From Pseudoalteromonas piratica (lineage in GTDB: Bacteria > Pseudomonadota > Gammaproteobacteria > Enterobacterales > Alteromonadaceae), in the NCBI RefSeq assembly GCF_000788395.1, contig NZ_CP009889.1:744001-808000 (forward strand): a DNA stretch of 64,000 bases, given 5' to 3'. A program made the translations under genes and the position numbers. Shown piece by piece: positions 36,159 to 45,624 of the stretch (position 1 is its first letter; every line of letters starts with the position of its first letter). Below the pieces are notes generated by a model that worked only from the letters and a program-made list of their open reading frames with translations, was not told where the DNA came from and did no database searches.

Positions 36159-36785
36159 ATGAAACTTGTTATTTTAAGTGGCAGCGGTCGAAAAGAGTCT
36201 AATAGTCTTAAGTTAGGGCAGTTTATTCTGGGAAAGTTCCAATCGAGAGCTCTAGAAATAGAGCTTATAGACTTGTGCCAATATGGTTCGTTACTGCATT
36301 ACTATGAGCCACTTACCAATCAACAACTTCTAACTGAAAAAGAACAATTATTACATAGCTTATATCAATGTGACGGGCTGATTATTATTGCGCCAGAATG
36401 GGGTGGCATGTTGCCGCCAATATTACATAATACTCTGTTGCTTACAGCATATGGATCAGCAGGTGGCTTTCCTCTAGCCCACAAACCTGCTTTTGCAATC
36501 GGTGTATCAGCGTCTGGTGGCGGACATAACCCAATCAGTTTATTAAAAGGGTATGGTGCGAAGAATCCACACTTAGTTTGGCTACCTTTTCATCTAATTA
36601 TTAATAATATAGAGGAGTTCTTAGCGGCACTGAATGTTGCTGGCTCAAACCTCACCTCGCGCGATTTACAACTAGTGTCTCGTCTGGAAATTGGCATAGA
36701 AGCACTAACACTCTATGCCAAGCAATTATCGCCAATCAGAAATGAATTGGTTACCTTGTCTGAAAAACATCCTTTTGGTCAATGA
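36159..36785 (+). CDS. NADPH-dependent FMN reductase-like flavoprotein
   Basis: A 208-residue flavodoxin-like protein. The start at 36159 is supported by an AAAGGG Shine-Dalgarno 8 bases upstream and by MKLVILSGSGRKESNSLKLG, the phosphate-binding loop; the ATG at 36123 is too early. The FMN-binding segments IIAPEWGGMLPPILHN and GVSASGGGHNP follow the pattern of chromate/azo/FMN reductases. It transfers electrons from NAD(P)H to flavin or quinone in the cytoplasm. Its last 7 bases overlap the 3' end of the convergent SDR gene. The in vivo acceptor is unknown. Confidence 0.85.
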   Translation: MKLVILSGSGRKESNSLKLGQFILGKFQSRALEIELIDLCQYGSLLHYYEPLTNQQLLTEKEQLLHSLYQCDGLIIIAPEWGGMLPPILHNTLLLTAYGSAGGFPLAHKPAFAIGVSASGGGHNPISLLKGYGAKNPHLVWLPFHLIINNIEEFLAALNVAGSNLTSRDLQLVSRLEIGIEALTLYAKQLSPIRNELVTLSEKHPFGQ

Positions 36786-37663
36786 TCTAAATGCGTTTTT
36801 ACTATGTTGGCGAATGCTTCTGAAAATGGACGACTATGATGAATATTTAAAGCGCTTAAACGGGTGTCTTTTAAAGCGCAATTATGTGGCCTATTGGCGC
36901 TTTGGCTTGGCTCATTAATAGGCGTAACACCTGATTTATCAAGGTTTAAAAGACTTGCCGTAAGCGTTGCAATCTGAAATTTTGTGTATGCTTGGTGATC
37001 AGAGACATGAAAAATCCCTGTAGTTTCACTGCTAGGCAAATTAGCTAAATCAACTAAGGTTTTGGCAATATCCTCGACATGGGTAGGGTAGCGAACAGCC
37101 CAGTTATCGTGCTTGCTAATGGGATTGGTGTGAACTTGTTCTGTAATGGTGGTGATTGCAGATTCACTCAGTGTTTCAACATCGCCATAAAGCACTGGTA
37201 CACGGATCACAGTATGATTTGCACTGACACTCAATACGCATTGTTCCCCAAGTACTTTTGTTTCACCATAAAAGTTTAAGGGGTTGGGTGTAGATGCTTC
37301 AAAGTAGGGCGGCGTTGTGCCATCAAAGACATAGTCGGTACTTATAAAAAATAAACGTGCATTTAAACGTTTTGCCTCAATTGCTAAATGTTCGGTCACA
37401 GCAAGATTGAGTGCTTTTGTATGTGCTTTATTGTTTTCACACATATCTGGCTTTCGTTCGGCAGCAGCGTGAATAATGATATCTGGCTCAATCGTGTTCA
37501 ATAGTTCTGTAACATTGTCTTTATTCGTTAAATCTATTTGTTTGATCGGCGCTTTAGCGCGGCTGAAGCCAGTTCCCGTGACACAAAAATCTTGCTGTGA
37601 AAATACACGAAATAATGCCCGTCCTAATAAACCGGTTGCACCTGTGATTAATACCTTTGTCAT
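36779..37663 (-). CDS. RmlD-like NAD(P)-dependent sugar reductase (SDR family)
   Basis: A 294-residue extended short-chain dehydrogenase. The Rossmann nucleotide loop is GATGLLG (residues 7-13), the catalytic motif is YGETK with the serine/threonine in FISTDYVFDG, and the overall shape is that of dTDP-4-dehydrorhamnose reductase or the MAT2B-like group. No rhamnose pathway genes (rmlA, rmlB, rmlC) are in the window, so the RmlD reaction itself is doubtful; a different sugar or a regulatory role is possible. It overlaps the convergent FMN reductase by 7 bases. Confidence 0.8.
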   Translation of the reverse strand: MTKVLITGATGLLGRALFRVFSQQDFCVTGTGFSRAKAPIKQIDLTNKDNVTELLNTIEPDIIIHAAAERKPDMCENNKAHTKALNLAVTEHLAIEAKRLNARLFFISTDYVFDGTTPPYFEASTPNPLNFYGETKVLGEQCVLSVSANHTVIRVPVLYGDVETLSESAITTITEQVHTNPISKHDNWAVRYPTHVEDIAKTLVDLANLPSSETTGIFHVSDHQAYTKFQIATLTASLLNLDKSGVTPINEPSQSANRPHNCALKDTRLSALNIHHSRPFSEAFANIVKTHLDH

Positions 37664-37687
37664 AACGCCTCAAATGGAAAAAATAAA

Positions 37688-38788
37688 TTAAAATTCATAC
37701 CCTAAACTCACGACAAATCGGTAGTCATTTTTATTAGGAGTGAACGAACCTGTTGGTTTTGGATTTTCAATACGGTCTAAATAAAATGATAAGTCGAGGT
37801 CAAAGTCTGCGATGAGGTCGACTTCAAATCCGGTTTTTAAACGATGAATGTAGCGTCCAGCGTCTTCACTGACGATTTTAACTTGATAATCAGCGTCAAA
37901 CCCTATGTCCTTAGTGATGTCCCATTTGAGTAAGGTGCCTAAGTTGATCACGGCTGAAGTTTCGTTGTCGTCTTGACCCGTTTCTACTGTGAGGTAATCA
38001 GTTGATTGATAGCTAGGACCGGCATTGACTTCCCATGAAAAGTCAGTGGTATCTAATAGTTCATAACCCACACCGATACCAAAGGTATGTCGTTTATCAA
38101 TGTTACCAAACTGGTCTGCGAAATATTCGTAGTCTGCAACACGAATAAATACTTTAGGAGAGAAAAACCAATCGAAATTTGCGGTTAAGCGTTGATCATC
38201 GGTTGTCTCTTCTTTTTTACCTGTTTCTTGTATTACACGTTCGCTAAAATTACTAATAAACGCTGACGAAAAGCGGCTGGTGGATGTTCTCCTTTGCGCT
38301 TCGGCACTTATTGTGTAATCAGACTGTTCTGAGTTACCGCGGCGAAAGTTGGTACCAAAATTGACTTCACCATCCCAGTAATCAAGTTCATTACCATCTG
38401 CTGAAGCAATTGACAGTAGACTATCAATACTCAAAATGTGTTGATTATCTTCGTCTGTGAGCGTTAATTTGTTATCTTTTATTATTAATTTGCCACTCAT
38501 GACTGTGCCATCATTTAGGCGGATACTTTGCTCACCTTTTGAGTAGAGTTCAGCAACATCAGAAATGTCAATTGATTGAATACCGAATTCGTCTGAGTCA
38601 AATTCCAGTTCTTCTTCATACATTGTAATGATGTCACCTTTTAACCACTCACCAGATGTTGTTTTAACCCAGTCAAATTTAGCATCAATAACAGGGGCTT
38701 GGGGTTGCCATATTGGGTACGTTTGAGAATGCAGTGAAAACGAAGAAACGACGGAAGCGGTTAAAACAAATAAGGGTAATATTTTCAT
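37688..38788 (-). CDS. DUF481-family outer-membrane protein
   Basis: A 366-residue protein. I chose the ATG at 38788 because an AGGA Shine-Dalgarno lies 8 bases upstream and the peptide then opens with a normal signal sequence (MKILPLFVLTASVVSS); other ATGs lie at 38797 and, as TTG-type extension, further up. An N-terminal soluble region with a repeated acidic pattern (EELEFDSDEFGIQSIDISD) precedes a C-terminal beta-barrel of amphipathic strands (about 140-366) ending in aromatic GYEF. The DUF481 family is of unknown function and probably forms a membrane barrel. It lies downstream of the GNAT gene on the same strand. Confidence 0.82.
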   Translation of the reverse strand: MKILPLFVLTASVVSSFSLHSQTYPIWQPQAPVIDAKFDWVKTTSGEWLKGDIITMYEEELEFDSDEFGIQSIDISDVAELYSKGEQSIRLNDGTVMSGKLIIKDNKLTLTDEDNQHILSIDSLLSIASADGNELDYWDGEVNFGTNFRRGNSEQSDYTISAEAQRRTSTSRFSSAFISNFSERVIQETGKKEETTDDQRLTANFDWFFSPKVFIRVADYEYFADQFGNIDKRHTFGIGVGYELLDTTDFSWEVNAGPSYQSTDYLTVETGQDDNETSAVINLGTLLKWDITKDIGFDADYQVKIVSEDAGRYIHRLKTGFEVDLIADFDLDLSFYLDRIENPKPTGSFTPNKNDYRFVVSLGYEF

Positions 38789-38856
38789 CAAAAACATCCT
38801 GTTAATCAAATGCACACTGGCATTAAATGTTGTTTTAACCGCAAAAAATGAATTAA

Positions 38857-39321
38857 TTAGTCAGTCGATAAGGGTAATTCCATAAATACACTGAGAGGGT
38901 TATCGCGATAGCGTCCGAAACACTCACAGCGTGTAAAGCCAAGACTTTCATATAAGTGAATAGACTCAGTTTGCTTGCTACCTGTTTCAAGTCGAAGCAG
39001 CGGTATTTGAGCTTGACCAGCCCAGTACATTAGGTTTTGCATAATACGGCGTGACAACCCTTTTCCTCGATGGGTTGGCTTAACATAAACGCGTTTAATT
39101 TCGCCATATAATGTTGATTCGAATTTTTTTACAATAGCACCACAGGCAATAATTCCCTCGTCTGTGAGCAAACCGATGGCGTGGACATTGGGCTGATTTA
39201 GTTCATTTAATGGCAAGGATTGATCACTAGCAATGGGGTAAAGTGAATTCATCAAGCGATCGATTTCTGCGAAAAGGCTGATTACGTTTGGATCGTTAGA
39301 GTCTAATGAGACTAACTGCAT
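38857..39321 (-). CDS. GNAT-family N-acetyltransferase
   Basis: A 154-residue GNAT enzyme with the acetyl-CoA pyrophosphate loop RGKGLSRRIMQNL (about 93-105) and the strand KRVYVKPTHRG before it. A downstream LRLETGSKQTESIHLYESLG segment is also typical of the family. It transfers an acetyl group to an amine; substrates of such small members are rarely predictable. A GAGG Shine-Dalgarno lies before the ATG. The DUF481 gene follows on the same strand after 68 bp. Confidence 0.88.
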   Translation of the reverse strand: MQLVSLDSNDPNVISLFAEIDRLMNSLYPIASDQSLPLNELNQPNVHAIGLLTDEGIIACGAIVKKFESTLYGEIKRVYVKPTHRGKGLSRRIMQNLMYWAGQAQIPLLRLETGSKQTESIHLYESLGFTRCECFGRYRDNPLSVFMELPLSTD

Positions 39322-39480
39322 AGTGTCCTCTAAATCTATTTACTGTGCCAGACAGATATTGTGGCAAATAATTAAAAATCAAGTTAATAAAAAATACAAG
39401 ATTGATTTTCACCATTATTTATTTACTAACAGCGGATATTTTTGTAGGGTCTGCATAAATTGACAGAATGAGTAAAACAA

Positions 39481-40050
39481 ATGCCTAAAGCAAGTGAAAT
39501 TAAAAAGCATGCCGCGATTGAATATAACGGTCGTGTTATGATTGTACGTGACATTGAACGTTCAGTGCCACAAGGCCGTGCAGGAGGTAGCTTATACCGC
39601 ATGCGCATGTATGATGTGGTAAACGGCGGAAAAGTTGATGAAACTTTTAAAGCTGAAGAAATGCTTAATTTTGCCGACTTAAACCGTAGACCTGCCGTAC
39701 TGTCTTATGTAGATGGTGACGAGTATGTATTTATGGATGAAGAAGATTACACACCTTATAACATCAATAAGGAGTCAATTGCCGAGCAATTACTTTACAT
39801 TGATGAAAATACAAAAGGTCTGTTGGTTGTCGTGGTTGAAGGTAGCCCAGTTTCTATTGATTTACCTTCAAGTGTTGAGCTTGTTATTGAAGACACTTCG
39901 CCGTCTATTAAAGGTGCCTCTGCAAGTGCAAGAACGAAACCCGCAACAATGACGACCGGTTTGACTATTCAGGTACCTGAACACATTTCTGCTGGTGACA
40001 AAGTTAAAATAAATACAACAGAACAAAAATTTATGGGTCGCGCAGACTAG
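39481..40050 (+). CDS. efpL: Elongation factor P-like protein EfpL (YeiP)
   Basis: A 189-residue three-domain EF-P paralogue. The tip of domain I reads VPQGRAGGS, with arginine at position 33 where EF-P carries its modified lysine, as in E. coli EfpL/YeiP. The later segments [19 protein letters not shown] and [20 protein letters not shown] match YeiP strongly. The protein helps ribosomes pass difficult (proline-rich and other) stalling motifs without needing the EF-P modification enzymes. It stands alone and has a good terminator at 40066. Confidence 0.96.
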   Translation: MPKASEIKKHAAIEYNGRVMIVRDIERSVPQGRAGGSLYRMRMYDVVNGGKVDETFKAEEMLNFADLNRRPAVLSYVDGDEYVFMDEEDYTPYNINKESIAEQLLYIDENTKGLLVVVVEGSPVSIDLPSSVELVIEDTSPSIKGASASARTKPATMTTGLTIQVPEHISAGDKVKINTTEQKFMGRAD

Positions 40051-40065
40051 TTTCAATATTTTGTT

Positions 40066-40095
40066 AAAGGCTTAGCATTTGCTAGGCCTTTTTTT
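40066..40095 (+). terminator. Intrinsic terminator of efpL
   Basis: A 12-bp stem with one G-T pair (40066-40077 with 40081-40092) surrounds a 3-base loop; a run of seven further T residues overlaps and follows the 3' arm. Confidence 0.88.
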
Positions 40096-40258
40096 ATGGC
40101 TTTAACATACGAAAAAAGATCATAAAAACAATTAACTGTGCTAAATTAGGAACTCAATTATTTATATCATCTAAATTGATTATAAATCGACTGCTTTACC
40201 ATAATCCTGTCGTTAACTTATTATTAAACAGGCATGTCGATTTACACAAAGGACTACA

Positions 40259-41425
40259 ATGAATATCACAATTGCAGGCACAGGTTATGTTGGCCTATCA
40301 AATGCGGTTTTACTTGCACAGCATAATGCAGTCATTGCACTGGATTTAGTGCAAGAAAAAGTTGATTTAATTAATCAAAAAAAATCACCGATTGCGGACC
40401 CTGAAATTGAAGAATTCTTAGCAAATAAATCGCTCAATTTAGTTGCAACAACAGATACTAAACATGCATTTGAAAATGCAGATTATGTTATTATTGCCAC
40501 CCCGACAGATTATGATGAGGTGACAAACAAATTTAATACTTCATCTGTTGAAGCGGTAATTAATGAAGTTAATGCAATCAACCCGTCTGCAATCATGATT
40601 ATTAAATCCACAGTGCCTGTGGGTTTTACAAAAAGAATTAAACAAAAGTTATGTACCTCCAACATCATTTTCTCGCCAGAGTTTTTGCGTGAGGGCAAAG
40701 CGCTTTATGATAATTTACACCCATCACGCATCATTGTTGGTGAAAAATCTGAGCGAGCACAGGTGTTTGCAGAATTACTTGCGAAAGGTGCAATTAAGCA
40801 AGACATTGATATTTTGCTAACAGGTTCAACAGAAGCCGAAGCAGTTAAACTCTTTTCTAATACATATCTTGCTATGCGTGTCTCTTATTTCAACGAACTG
40901 GATACCTATGCAGAAAGCCATGGACTAGATACGCGCGAAATCATTGAAGGCGTTAGCTTAGATCCACGTATTGGCAATCACTATAACAACCCATCATTTG
41001 GTTACGGTGGTTACTGTTTACCTAAAGATACCAAACAATTACGTGCAAACTTTGAAGATGTACCAAATACACTGATCAATTCCATTGTTGAATCAAATAC
41101 AGTACGTAAAGATCATATCGCTTTTTCTATTATTAATAGACAGCCAAAAATTGTCGGTATTCATCGATTAATTATGAAGACTGGTTCAGATAATTTTAGA
41201 GCATCTTCAATCCAAGGCATAATGAAACGTATTAAGGCTAAAGGTATTGAAGTGGTGGTTTATGAACCGGTACTCGAAGAGGATTTATTCTTTAATTCAC
41301 GAGTTATTCGTGATTTAGATGAATTTAAGCGTATTTCTGATGTGATTGTGTCAAATCGCATGGATGATTGTTTACGAGACGTATCAGAAAAAGTCTATAC
41401 CCGAGACTTGTTTGGAAACGACTGA
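40259..41425 (+). CDS. ugd: UDP-glucose 6-dehydrogenase
   Basis: A 388-residue enzyme of exactly the E. coli Ugd length and very similar sequence. It has the NAD loop [14 protein letters not shown], the [18 protein letters not shown] segment, the catalytic cysteine in [12 protein letters not shown], and the C-terminal UDP-binding part [13 protein letters not shown]. It oxidises UDP-glucose to UDP-glucuronate using two NAD+. The downstream epimerase gene would convert that product to UDP-galacturonate. An AAAGGA Shine-Dalgarno precedes the ATG. The 200-bp region before it holds the efpL terminator and its promoter. Confidence 0.96.
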   Translation: MNITIAGTGYVGLSNAVLLAQHNAVIALDLVQEKVDLINQKKSPIADPEIEEFLANKSLNLVATTDTKHAFENADYVIIATPTDYDEVTNKFNTSSVEAVINEVNAINPSAIMIIKSTVPVGFTKRIKQKLCTSNIIFSPEFLREGKALYDNLHPSRIIVGEKSERAQVFAELLAKGAIKQDIDILLTGSTEAEAVKLFSNTYLAMRVSYFNELDTYAESHGLDTREIIEGVSLDPRIGNHYNNPSFGYGGYCLPKDTKQLRANFEDVPNTLINSIVESNTVRKDHIAFSIINRQPKIVGIHRLIMKTGSDNFRASSIQGIMKRIKAKGIEVVVYEPVLEEDLFFNSRVIRDLDEFKRISDVIVSNRMDDCLRDVSEKVYTRDLFGND

Positions 41426-41456
41426 TAAAACCATGCATCGATAACAGGAAAGAATA

Positions 41457-42455
41457 GTGAAGTATCTTGTAACTGGAGCCGCTGGCTTTATTGGAAATTT
41501 TGTTGCTGAACGTTTATGTCAGTTAGGTCATAAGGTAATTGGTTTAGATAATTTAAATGATTACTATGACCCAAAATTAAAACAAGCCCGTTTAAAACGC
41601 TTAGAAGATTTAGCTAATTTTTCCTTTATTAAAATGGATGTGTCAGATAAACAAGCGATAAGTGAGCTGTTTAAACAAGCGCAATTTGACCGAGTAATCC
41701 ATTTGGCAGCACAAGCAGGCGTTCGCTATTCGATTGACAATCCGATGGCCTATATTGAGTCTAATCTTGTTGGTATGGCAACAATTTTAGAAGGTTGCAG
41801 GCATAATAACGTTGCACATTTAGTCTATGCGTCATCAAGTTCTGTGTATGGTATGAATGAAAAAATGCCATTTTCAGAAGATGATGCGGTCGATCACCCT
41901 GTTTCATTATACGCTGCCACTAAAAAGTCTAACGAACTAATGGCGCACACCTACAGTCATCTTTATGGTTTACCGACTACTGGACTTCGATTTTTTACTG
42001 TTTATGGTCCGTGGGGAAGGCCGGATATGGCGCCTTATCTTTTTACTGACGCTATACTCAACAATCGGGAAATAAAGGTTTTTAACCATGGTGAAATGCT
42101 CAGAGATTTTACTTACATTGATGATATTGTCGAAGGGGTGATACGCATTCAAGATGTTATTCCAACAGTTGACCCTTCGCTTGATCGCCACTCCCCAGCT
42201 AAAAGCGATGCGCCGTACCGTATTTACAATATTGGTAACAATCAGCCCATTGAGTTGCGTCAATTTATTAAAGCGATTGAGAATGCCTCTGGCCATGAAG
42301 CACAGCAAGTATTTTTGCCTATGCAGCCTGGTGATGTACCGGCAACCTATGCAGATACAAGTGCGCTTGAAGAGGAAATAAACTTTAAACCACAAACTAC
42401 AATTCAAGCTGGTATGAATGCGTTTGTAGACTGGTATAAAGCCTACCACAGTTAA
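41457..42455 (+). CDS. UDP-glucuronate 4-epimerase-like NAD-dependent epimerase
   Basis: A 332-residue SDR epimerase started at a GTG at 41457, backed by an AGGAAAG Shine-Dalgarno 4-10 bases upstream. Motifs are the nucleotide loop GAAGFIGNFV, the catalytic SSSSVYG serines and YAATKKSNE lysine, and RFFTVYGPWGRPDMAPYLF, typical of the UDP-glucuronate 4-epimerase (GAE/WbnF) group. It is 31 bases after ugd, so the pair forms an operon making UDP-GlcA and then UDP-GalA for cell-surface polysaccharide. No glycosyltransferases adjoin it, so the product must be used elsewhere. Confidence 0.88.
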   Translation: MKYLVTGAAGFIGNFVAERLCQLGHKVIGLDNLNDYYDPKLKQARLKRLEDLANFSFIKMDVSDKQAISELFKQAQFDRVIHLAAQAGVRYSIDNPMAYIESNLVGMATILEGCRHNNVAHLVYASSSSVYGMNEKMPFSEDDAVDHPVSLYAATKKSNELMAHTYSHLYGLPTTGLRFFTVYGPWGRPDMAPYLFTDAILNNREIKVFNHGEMLRDFTYIDDIVEGVIRIQDVIPTVDPSLDRHSPAKSDAPYRIYNIGNNQPIELRQFIKAIENASGHEAQQVFLPMQPGDVPATYADTSALEEEINFKPQTTIQAGMNAFVDWYKAYHS

Positions 42456-42543
42456 CTAAGCTTGCTTACGGTGAATGTTTTTATTTTTAGCTAGCACAAA
42501 CGACTCAACTTAGTTAGCATTGGCTTTTTTCGATGGATTTATT

Positions 42544-43140
42544 ATGGCTCAGCTTTATTTTTATTACTCTGCGATGAACGCAGGTAAATCAACCACGTTA
42601 TTGCAATCTGCGTTTAACTATAAAGAGCGCGGTATGGAGCCATTGATCTATACAGCAGCAATTGACACACGATATGGCGAAGGTAAAGTCAGCTCGCGTA
42701 TTGGTTTGGCAGCAGATGCGTGCTTATTTTCTCCCACAACACCCATATCAGATGAGATCGCAACCAAGCATGCAGTAAATAAAATCGATTGTGTTTTAAT
42801 TGATGAAGCACAGTTTTTAACAAAAAATCAAGTTGAAGAGCTATGTTTTGTGGTGGATAAACTCAATATTCCAGTACTTTGTTATGGCTTAAGAACCGAT
42901 TTTCTAGGTGAGTTATTTATTGGTGCACAGTATCTTTTAGCCTGGGCTGATAAATTGATTGAACTTAAAACGGTGTGTCACTGTGGTCGAAAAGCAAATA
43001 TGGTGCTAAGAACAAATGAACAAGGTGTGCCAATTACGCAAGGCGAGCAAGTAGAAATTGGTGGTAATGAGCGCTATGTATCAGTATGTCGCAAACACTA
43101 TTTTGATGGTTTAGAGAACCAAGTGGCTGTACCAAACTAA
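42544..43140 (+). CDS. tdk: Thymidine kinase
   Basis: A 198-residue type II thymidine kinase. The start at 42544 gives [20 protein letters not shown], with the ATP loop immediately at the N-terminus as in the family; an upstream TTG at 42520 is unlikely. The Walker B-like [12 protein letters not shown] and the zinc ribbon ligands [10 protein letters not shown]...VCRKHYF are present. It phosphorylates thymidine from salvage. Other pyrimidine salvage genes (cdd, udp) lie about 15 kb further on and are not linked. A shared terminator with rlmF follows. Confidence 0.96.
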   Translation: MAQLYFYYSAMNAGKSTTLLQSAFNYKERGMEPLIYTAAIDTRYGEGKVSSRIGLAADACLFSPTTPISDEIATKHAVNKIDCVLIDEAQFLTKNQVEELCFVVDKLNIPVLCYGLRTDFLGELFIGAQYLLAWADKLIELKTVCHCGRKANMVLRTNEQGVPITQGEQVEIGGNERYVSVCRKHYFDGLENQVAVPN

Positions 43141-43158
43141 AGCTATTTAAACAAAATA

Positions 43159-43188
43159 AAGGCTTATTGCGAAGTGGAAATAAGCCTT
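43159..43188. terminator. Bidirectional terminator between tdk and rlmF
   Basis: A 10-bp perfect stem (43159-43168 with 43179-43188) surrounds a 10-base loop. T-rich tracts lie at both outer ends (TTATTATTTC on plus, TTTATTTTG on minus). Confidence 0.82.
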
Positions 43189-43196
43189 ATTATTTC

Positions 43197-44072
43197 TTAA
43201 TTGAACTGCCAACACAGCAAATTCATTACTTTTTGGCCATGGGCTAATGGCACTGTTTGAAAATGGCAGTTATCTAACTTTTTCAATTGCTTTGTTAGCG
43301 GTGTTAAATTTTGTTTTTTTGATACTAATGAAGTGAATATTCCAACATTTGATTTGTACTGTTCACTTTCTGAAATCATAGTGAGTAAAAAGCGCAATTC
43401 TCCGCCTTCACACCATAACTCAGCTTTTTGCCCTGAAAAATTTAATCCTGCTTTCTTATCTTTATCTAAGTTACGCCATTTACGTTGATTGGCTTGATGT
43501 GCTTCATCCAAAGAGCTATGAAATGGCGGGTTGCAACAGGTAATATGATAATAATCATCAGGGTTAATTACCCCTTTAAATATGTGCTTACTATTGCGTT
43601 GTAACTTCAGTTTAACTGGTAGTTTATTGAAATTAGCAAGATTTTTAGCCTGTTTGACTGAGTGATTGTCAATGTCTGTTGCGGTCGCTTTCCAACCATA
43701 AATTTGATGAGCCAATATTGGATAAATTAATGAAGCACCAGTTCCAATATCGAGAAGATGTGTATTTTTTCCAACTGGCACTTGGCCATTATTGTGCGAT
43801 GCCAGTAAGTCAGCTAATGCATGAATAAGATCAGCTCTTCCCGGTACGGCCGGACACAGATTAGTATCCGGAATATCCCATACAGCTAACTTATAATCCT
43901 CTATTAATAGCGCCTGATTTAATGCTTTTACAGCTTTTGCGTCGCTAAAATCGAGTGTTAATCCACCTTTAACATTACTTACTACAAGCTGTTTAAGTTG
44001 TGGATTATTGAGAGACAAACGCTCTAAATCATAACCATTGATATGAAGGTTTCTTGGGTGATGTTTTTTCAT
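43197..44072 (-). CDS. rlmF: 23S rRNA (adenine1618-N6)-methyltransferase RlmF
   Basis: A 291-residue enzyme. The N-terminus MKKHHPRNLHINGYDLERL and the segment VWDIPDTNLCPAVPGRAD are typical of RlmF/YbiN. The SAM loop is LLDIGTGASLIYP, and the adenine-methylating motif IV is CNPPFHSS (NPPF type). It methylates N6 of A1618 in 23S rRNA during ribosome assembly. It is monocistronic and convergent with tdk. The ATG is supported by the position of the conserved N-terminus. Confidence 0.95.
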   Translation of the reverse strand: MKKHHPRNLHINGYDLERLSLNNPQLKQLVVSNVKGGLTLDFSDAKAVKALNQALLIEDYKLAVWDIPDTNLCPAVPGRADLIHALADLLASHNNGQVPVGKNTHLLDIGTGASLIYPILAHQIYGWKATATDIDNHSVKQAKNLANFNKLPVKLKLQRNSKHIFKGVINPDDYYHITCCNPPFHSSLDEAHQANQRKWRNLDKDKKAGLNFSGQKAELWCEGGELRFLLTMISESEQYKSNVGIFTSLVSKKQNLTPLTKQLKKLDNCHFQTVPLAHGQKVMNLLCWQFN

Positions 44073-44196
44073 CTAATAGTAAAACTCGTGAAAGCAGTTT
44101 AAGTGTTATTTTATCACGATGGACTACTTCACTTGCAAAATTTATGGGTTCTTTTTAGTATTTTAGTGGTATGACCAGATGCCAATAAGAATAATT

Positions 44197-45093
44197 ATGA
44201 TAAAACAAACGTCACATCTCATTCCTTTATCAAATGGTGACAAAGTTCACTTGCGTCAAATTGTGAGCGATCACAATGGGCCTGTTATATTTTTAATGCA
44301 TGGTGCTGTTGAAAATGGACGAATTTTTTATACTCACTCAAACAAAGGGTTAGCGCCTTTTTTAGCAAATGCAGGTTTCAATTGTTTTGTTGCGGATCTG
44401 CGCGGTAGAGGGCAAAGTGAGCCAAAAATATCAAAGCACAGTGGTACAGGTCAGCGCGACTCTATTGTTGAAGAAATTCCTGCTATGTTAGATTTCATCA
44501 CATCATATACTAATCAAGATGTAAGTTATTTTTGTGCTCACTCATGGGGAGGTGTGCTATTAAACTCCGTGCTTGCACGTTTTCCGAGTTATCGAAAACA
44601 TTTAAAAGCTTGTGTGTATTTTGCCTCCAAACGAACTATTTATAACAAGCACCCCAGTAAATACCTGCAAGCAAACTTGGTATGGTATGCTGTATCACCT
44701 TTATTAATTAAACTCTATGGTTATTTACCTGCTAAGCGTTTTGGTTTTGGCTCGGATGATGAAACTCGCTTGTCGCATAAAGAAGGTGTTCAGTGGGTAA
44801 AGCATAATCCGTGGATATGTCCTTTTGATGGCTTTGATTATGGTAAAACGTTAAGCGAAATAGCGCTTCCGCCTACGCTGCATGTTGCGGGCGTAAATGA
44901 TAAAGCATTAGCACAAAAAATTGATATTGAAGCTTTTATGCGGGAAAGCGGAAAGGGTAAACAAAGTATCAAAATATATGGCAAAAACTATCAGCACAAA
45001 ATTGATTATGACCATATCAACATACTTACTGCGCCTGAAGCCATTGATGAGACGTTTGCAGATACGCTTGCGTGGCTAAGGCAGTACACTTAA
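44197..45093 (+). CDS. Alpha/beta hydrolase
   Basis: An approximately 298-residue hydrolase. I favour the ATG at 44197 (MIKQTSHLIPLSNGD); an ATG at 44179 would add MPIRII. The oxyanion segment is FLMHGAVENGR, the nucleophile elbow is CAHSWGG, a candidate acid is in GVNDKAL and a candidate histidine in YDHINIL. The lid region contains YAVSPLLIKLYGYLP. It is cytoplasmic, without signal peptide. The family covers esterases, lipases and others; the substrate is unknown. The LETM1-like gene follows after 89 bp. Confidence 0.8.
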   Translation: MIKQTSHLIPLSNGDKVHLRQIVSDHNGPVIFLMHGAVENGRIFYTHSNKGLAPFLANAGFNCFVADLRGRGQSEPKISKHSGTGQRDSIVEEIPAMLDFITSYTNQDVSYFCAHSWGGVLLNSVLARFPSYRKHLKACVYFASKRTIYNKHPSKYLQANLVWYAVSPLLIKLYGYLPAKRFGFGSDDETRLSHKEGVQWVKHNPWICPFDGFDYGKTLSEIALPPTLHVAGVNDKALAQKIDIEAFMRESGKGKQSIKIYGKNYQHKIDYDHINILTAPEAIDETFADTLAWLRQYT

Positions 45094-45182
45094 TGCGCTA
45101 TTGTCAACTAAGGTAGGCGATTCAACAACTTTTTACAGAAATCGTTTATGCCTTTTTATCATGTTGTGCGAAACTATGTAGT

Positions 45183-45539
45183 ATGCGCACAATGAAATAC
45201 TTCCATAAAGCACCTGTTCGGGTGCTGAAAATTAAGCAACAAAGAAGCCGGTTAAAAGTCCGTCGTCAAATGTTGCAGGTTAAACATGCGTTGGCTCAAG
45301 AAAAACAAGAAACCATCGATATGCTGCAAACTTACCGACGCTACACACAAGGTAAGGCTACCAAAGACGAATTAAATACAGCAAATAATCAGTTTATCGA
45401 TTTGTTAAAGGGAGTTGGTCTGGGTATTTTTGCAATTTTACCTTTTGCGCCAATTACCATTCCGCTTATTGTCAAATTAGGGCGCATGGTGGGTGTTGAA
45501 GTGTTACCGAGTGCATTTAATAAATCTGAAAATAAGTAA
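45183..45539 (+). CDS. Small LETM1-like membrane protein
   Basis: A 118-residue protein. A strongly basic N-terminal helix region (about 1-60, RVLKIKQQRSRLKVRRQML) precedes a membrane helix pair (about 74-100). The stretch LKGVGLGIFAILPFAPITIP, then VGVEVLPSAF, matches the core of LETM1 proteins (mitochondrial cation-proton exchange factors), reduced to the membrane segment alone. Full-length LETM1 is several times longer. The ATG at 45183 is used; an internal ATG at 45192 is an alternative. The role in bacteria is unknown. Confidence 0.65.
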   Translation: MRTMKYFHKAPVRVLKIKQQRSRLKVRRQMLQVKHALAQEKQETIDMLQTYRRYTQGKATKDELNTANNQFIDLLKGVGLGIFAILPFAPITIPLIVKLGRMVGVEVLPSAFNKSENK

Positions 45540-45571
45540 AAATACTTAACGCTATTATCAGACAAATACTT

Positions 45572-45600
45572 TCATAGTTTGTTATGCTTAGGCATATAAT
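45572..45600 (+). promoter_or_regulatory. Candidate sigma70 promoter of the M17 aminopeptidase gene
   Basis: A perfect TATAAT lies at 45595-45600, with TTCATA 17 bases upstream (45572-45577). Transcription would begin about 18 bases before the chosen ATG. Confidence 0.45.
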
Positions 45601-45624
45601 TTACAACAAATGAAGGTGTTAACT

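Noticed and set aside
36779..37663. dTDP-rhamnose biosynthesis locus
   Set aside because: Only an RmlD-like gene is present, without rmlA, rmlB or rmlC.
41970..42449. Minus-strand frame of 159 codons under the epimerase
   Set aside because: Shadow of a conserved SDR enzyme with a cysteine- and arginine-rich, unlikely translation.
40259..42455. Capsule or O-antigen cluster around ugd
   Set aside because: No glycosyltransferase, flippase, polymerase or export gene adjoins the two sugar-nucleotide genes.
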